Origin: Pseudomonadota bacterium
GTDB taxonomy: Bacteria; Pseudomonadota; Alphaproteobacteria; Azospirillales; Azospirillaceae
Direction: 5' to 3'
NCBI GenBank assembly: GCA_023416455.1
Contig: JAEZHQ010000371.1
Coordinates: 1-5,234, forward strand
DNA: 5,234 nt
Numbering within the stretch: position 1 is the first letter of the stretch; each line of letters begins with the position of its first letter. The notes under the pieces are model-generated. The model worked only from the letters and a program-made list of their open reading frames with translations. It was not told where the DNA came from and did not search any database. Both the position numbers and the translations under genes were made by a program. Below, in pieces: positions 3,583 to 5,234 of the stretch.

Positions 3583-5139
3583 ATGACGAGGTCACTGCTG
3601 GATTACACCGCCATGGAGCGCGGTTTGCTGGAGACGATCCATAAGGACGACCTGGAGCGATGGAAGACGATCTTCGGCAACGCCCCGCCCGGCGGCGGGC
3701 TGATCGGACAGGTTGTTCCGGTTGCCGCCGTGCTGCCAACGCCCGAAGCGCCGACTCCCGAAGCGCCGACTCCCGATGCGCCAAAGCGCGACATGGGCTG
3801 GGGCGAGTATATCAGCAATCTCGCGTCGCAGGCGGCGAGCGGCCTCACGCTGGGCTACGCCGACGAACTGGCGTCCGGCGGCAACGCGGGGGTCGAGTGG
3901 CTGTGGAATCAGGTGAGCGGCGGCCCCGACACCTCCATCGGCGCGATCTACGACCGCAATCTTACCGACTGGCGCACCAAGGACGCCGCGTTCGCGGAGC
4001 AGTACCCGATTGCCGCCACCACGGCCAACATCGTCGGCGGCCTTGCAAGCGCCGCCGCGGCCGCGCCTGTGGGCGTCGGTGCGGCCACGGCGCGCGCCCT
4101 GCCGACCATCGCCCGAGCCGCGGGCCTCGGTGCGGCGGCCGGCGGGGTTGCCGGCTTCGGAACCGGGGAGGGCGGATTCGTCAACCGGTTGCAGAGCGCC
4201 GGCGAAGGGGCGGCCGCGGGCGGGGTCGTGGGCGGGGCCGTCGGTGCGCTGGCTCCCAAGGTCGGCACACTCCTGGCCAGGACCGCTCCCGATGACACCG
4301 CCGCCCTCGCGCCGCGCACCCCTGCCGGGCCGGTCACGGCGCCGCCGCAATCCTCCGGCGACCAGGCGGTCCGGCCATTCTTGCACGATCCGCCGAGTTT
4401 GCGGGAACGTCCCTTCGTGAAGGATTATACCCCGGAGAAATTCCCCGACGGGCCGCCGGTCGACAAAAGCGGGCGCCTCACCCACGACATGGACGGTCGG
4501 GAGCTTCACGCCCGGCACATTGCCGGCCGGCAAACGGCGGGGGGCCGGGACGAGGGCGTGATGTTCAACAGCGTGAGCGCGATTGGAACGCGGTTGACCG
4601 GAAAAGAACCCAGATCCGTTCCGGCAAGCGAACTTCCGCCGGGCACCGTTGGGAGCCATCACAGGGGCGAGGCAGGGCATCCCGATAAAGGCATCAAATA
4701 CCTGAGAGGGCTTCCATTGGCGGAGGCGGTTCGGGTGATCTCGCATGAGGTCGGTCATGCCATTGACCGCAGTGTTGGGGATATCCCGATGAAGGGCCTC
4801 GCCGGCGAGGACCTCTCCAAGGAGTTGACCGGCATGTACCACGTATTGCGCACGGGCGAGAAGTTTGCCGGACAGCCCAAGGGACCGAAGGACTTGGGAT
4901 ACTCTGACGACAAGGTGCGGCCCGAGTTGATGGCCGAAGCCCTTCGCGCCTACATGTTCGATCCGAATTTCGTGAAGACTGTCGCGCCGCTCACCGCCGC
5001 CCGCCTCCGCGCGGCCGTGAACGACCATCCAGAACTGTCCAGGCTGCTCCAGCTCAACAGCCTTCTTGGCGTCTCGGCAGCCGATCTCCCCGGCTTTCCG
5101 GGCGGGGCGCCGGCCCGGCAGGGGGCGGAAGACGAGTGA
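3583..5139 (+). CDS. Phage-virion-like protein with C-terminal HEXXH zinc-metallopeptidase-like domain
   Basis: The product has 518 residues and no signal peptide. Residues 1-45 are a mostly helical head. Residues 52-67 are a Pro-rich linker of repeated TPEAP. Residues 72-165 (GWGEYISNLASQAASGLTLG, then YADELASGGNAG and DAAFAEQYPIAATTANIVGG) resemble a segment common in virion or DNA-ejection-type proteins of prophages. Residues 145-233 are Ala/Gly-rich and hydrophobic with repeated small-residue GxxxG spacing, plausibly membrane-inserting. After a Pro-rich linker (about 235-290), the C-terminal half carries VISHEVGHAIDR (385-396). In HEVGH, His388 and His392 would be zinc ligands and Glu389 the general base. 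Glu452 in ELMAEALRAYMFDP (448-461) is the likeliest third ligand, a gluzincin-like layout. The ending (DHPELSRLLQLNSLLG) recalls metallopeptidase domains of phage polyvalent proteins and polymorphic toxins. Function is inferred: injected protease, toxin or virion-maturation protease. It is flanked by a terminator and a 15-bp stem, so probably monocistronic; its 3' half is clearly lower in GC. Confidence 0.85.
   Translation: MTRSLLDYTAMERGLLETIHKDDLERWKTIFGNAPPGGGLIGQVVPVAAVLPTPEAPTPEAPTPDAPKRDMGWGEYISNLASQAASGLTLGYADELASGGNAGVEWLWNQVSGGPDTSIGAIYDRNLTDWRTKDAAFAEQYPIAATTANIVGGLASAAAAAPVGVGAATARALPTIARAAGLGAAAGGVAGFGTGEGGFVNRLQSAGEGAAAGGVVGGAVGALAPKVGTLLARTAPDDTAALAPRTPAGPVTAPPQSSGDQAVRPFLHDPPSLRERPFVKDYTPEKFPDGPPVDKSGRLTHDMDGRELHARHIAGRQTAGGRDEGVMFNSVSAIGTRLTGKEPRSVPASELPPGTVGSHHRGEAGHPDKGIKYLRGLPLAEAVRVISHEVGHAIDRSVGDIPMKGLAGEDLSKELTGMYHVLRTGEKFAGQPKGPKDLGYSDDKVRPELMAEALRAYMFDPNFVKTVAPLTAARLRAAVNDHPELSRLLQLNSLLGVSAADLPGFPGGAPARQGAEDE
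3742..3776 (+). repeat. In-frame 15-base tandem repeat coding a Pro-Glu-Ala-Pro-Thr linker
   Basis: A 15-base unit (CCCGAAGCGCCGACT) occurs at 3742-3756 and 3757-3771, and a diverged partial third copy begins at 3772. It adds five residues per unit to the linker of the metallopeptidase-like protein. Such repeats change copy number by slippage without breaking the frame. Confidence 0.85.
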
Positions 5140-5141
5140 TT

Positions 5142-5179
5142 CCGAAGGCGCTTGATTCCAAGCCATCAAGCGCCTTCGG
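5142..5179. terminator. Perfect 15-bp stem-loop just after the metallopeptidase stop
   Basis: CCGAAGGCGCTTGAT (5142-5156) is exactly complementary to ATCAAGCGCCTTCGG (5165-5179), with the 8-base loop TCCAAGCC. It starts two bases after the TGA. No T run follows on either strand, so it is either a non-canonical, possibly bidirectional, terminator and 3'-end stabiliser, or a palindromic site for a protein or recombinase. Of the perfect stems I found in the window it is the longest. Confidence 0.6.
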
Positions 5180-5234
5180 CAGGACGGCCAACGGCGGGTC
5201 TTGTCGGGCCGGCCGGCGAGACGCCGTGCATCGG
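5180..5234. other. Right-edge stretch with no supportable gene
   Basis: The final 55 bases are GC-rich and include overlapping GGCCGG motifs. On the minus strand a frame is open from the edge and stops at the TCA at 5154-5156, inside the stem, so it could be the tail of a leftward gene, but it is too short to judge. Confidence 0.3.

Noticed and set aside
3592..5169. A 525-residue open frame on the minus strand, antisense to the metallopeptidase-like gene
   Set aside because: It is an open-frame artefact of high GC: Arg/Gly/Ala-rich with no recognisable motif, while the plus-strand gene has a strong ribosome binding site and HEVGH.
1..5234. tRNA, rRNA, CRISPR arrays, insertion-sequence ends
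   Set aside because: I saw no cloverleaf-like sequence, no regularly spaced repeat-spacer pattern, no transposase reading frame and no paired terminal repeats.

Overview
The window is very GC-rich (hand counts of 60-base blocks give 53% to 87%). Its gene style fits a high-GC alphaproteobacterium, with Azospirillum or a relative my best guess. That assignment rests on composition and family resemblance only; there is no rRNA or other taxonomic marker.

Left end (1-1150): a phage-repressor-like helix-turn-helix gene runs leftward off the edge. It faces a rightward gene of unknown function across a 130-base spacer. Part of that spacer (311-380) is only about 44% GC and is packed with ATCACA/TGTGAT half-sites. 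The arrangement resembles a lysogeny-type control switch: a repressor, clustered operators and a divergent early gene. The rightward protein faintly resembles uncharacterised proteins of alphaproteobacterial prophages.

Middle (1252-3073): two rightward genes form a likely functional pair. One is an alpha/beta hydrolase of the cofactor-free haloperoxidase/esterase group with a complete Ser-Asp-His triad but an altered oxyanion-hole motif. The other is an XRE regulator with a MmyB-like ligand-binding domain. Two 27-base tandem units, each a self-complementary hairpin, lie just before the regulator start.

Intergenic stretch (3074-3582, about 510 bases): no convincing gene, but dense structure. 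It holds three terminator-like hairpins followed by T runs, a CtrA-like box, a perfect 11-bp hairpin, and a pair of mutually exclusive hairpins ahead of the last gene. A short non-coding RNA ending at 3227 is possible.

Right end (3583-5139): one gene, bounded by a terminator upstream and a perfect 15-bp stem just after its stop. It encodes a 518-residue composite protein: a phage-virion-like N-terminal half (Pro repeat linker, then Ala/Gly-rich membrane-like segments) joined to a lower-GC C-terminal zinc-metallopeptidase-like half with HEVGH. It is the most unusual item here, a possible prophage cargo, ejection-protein protease or toxin. The last 55 bases hold no gene I can support.
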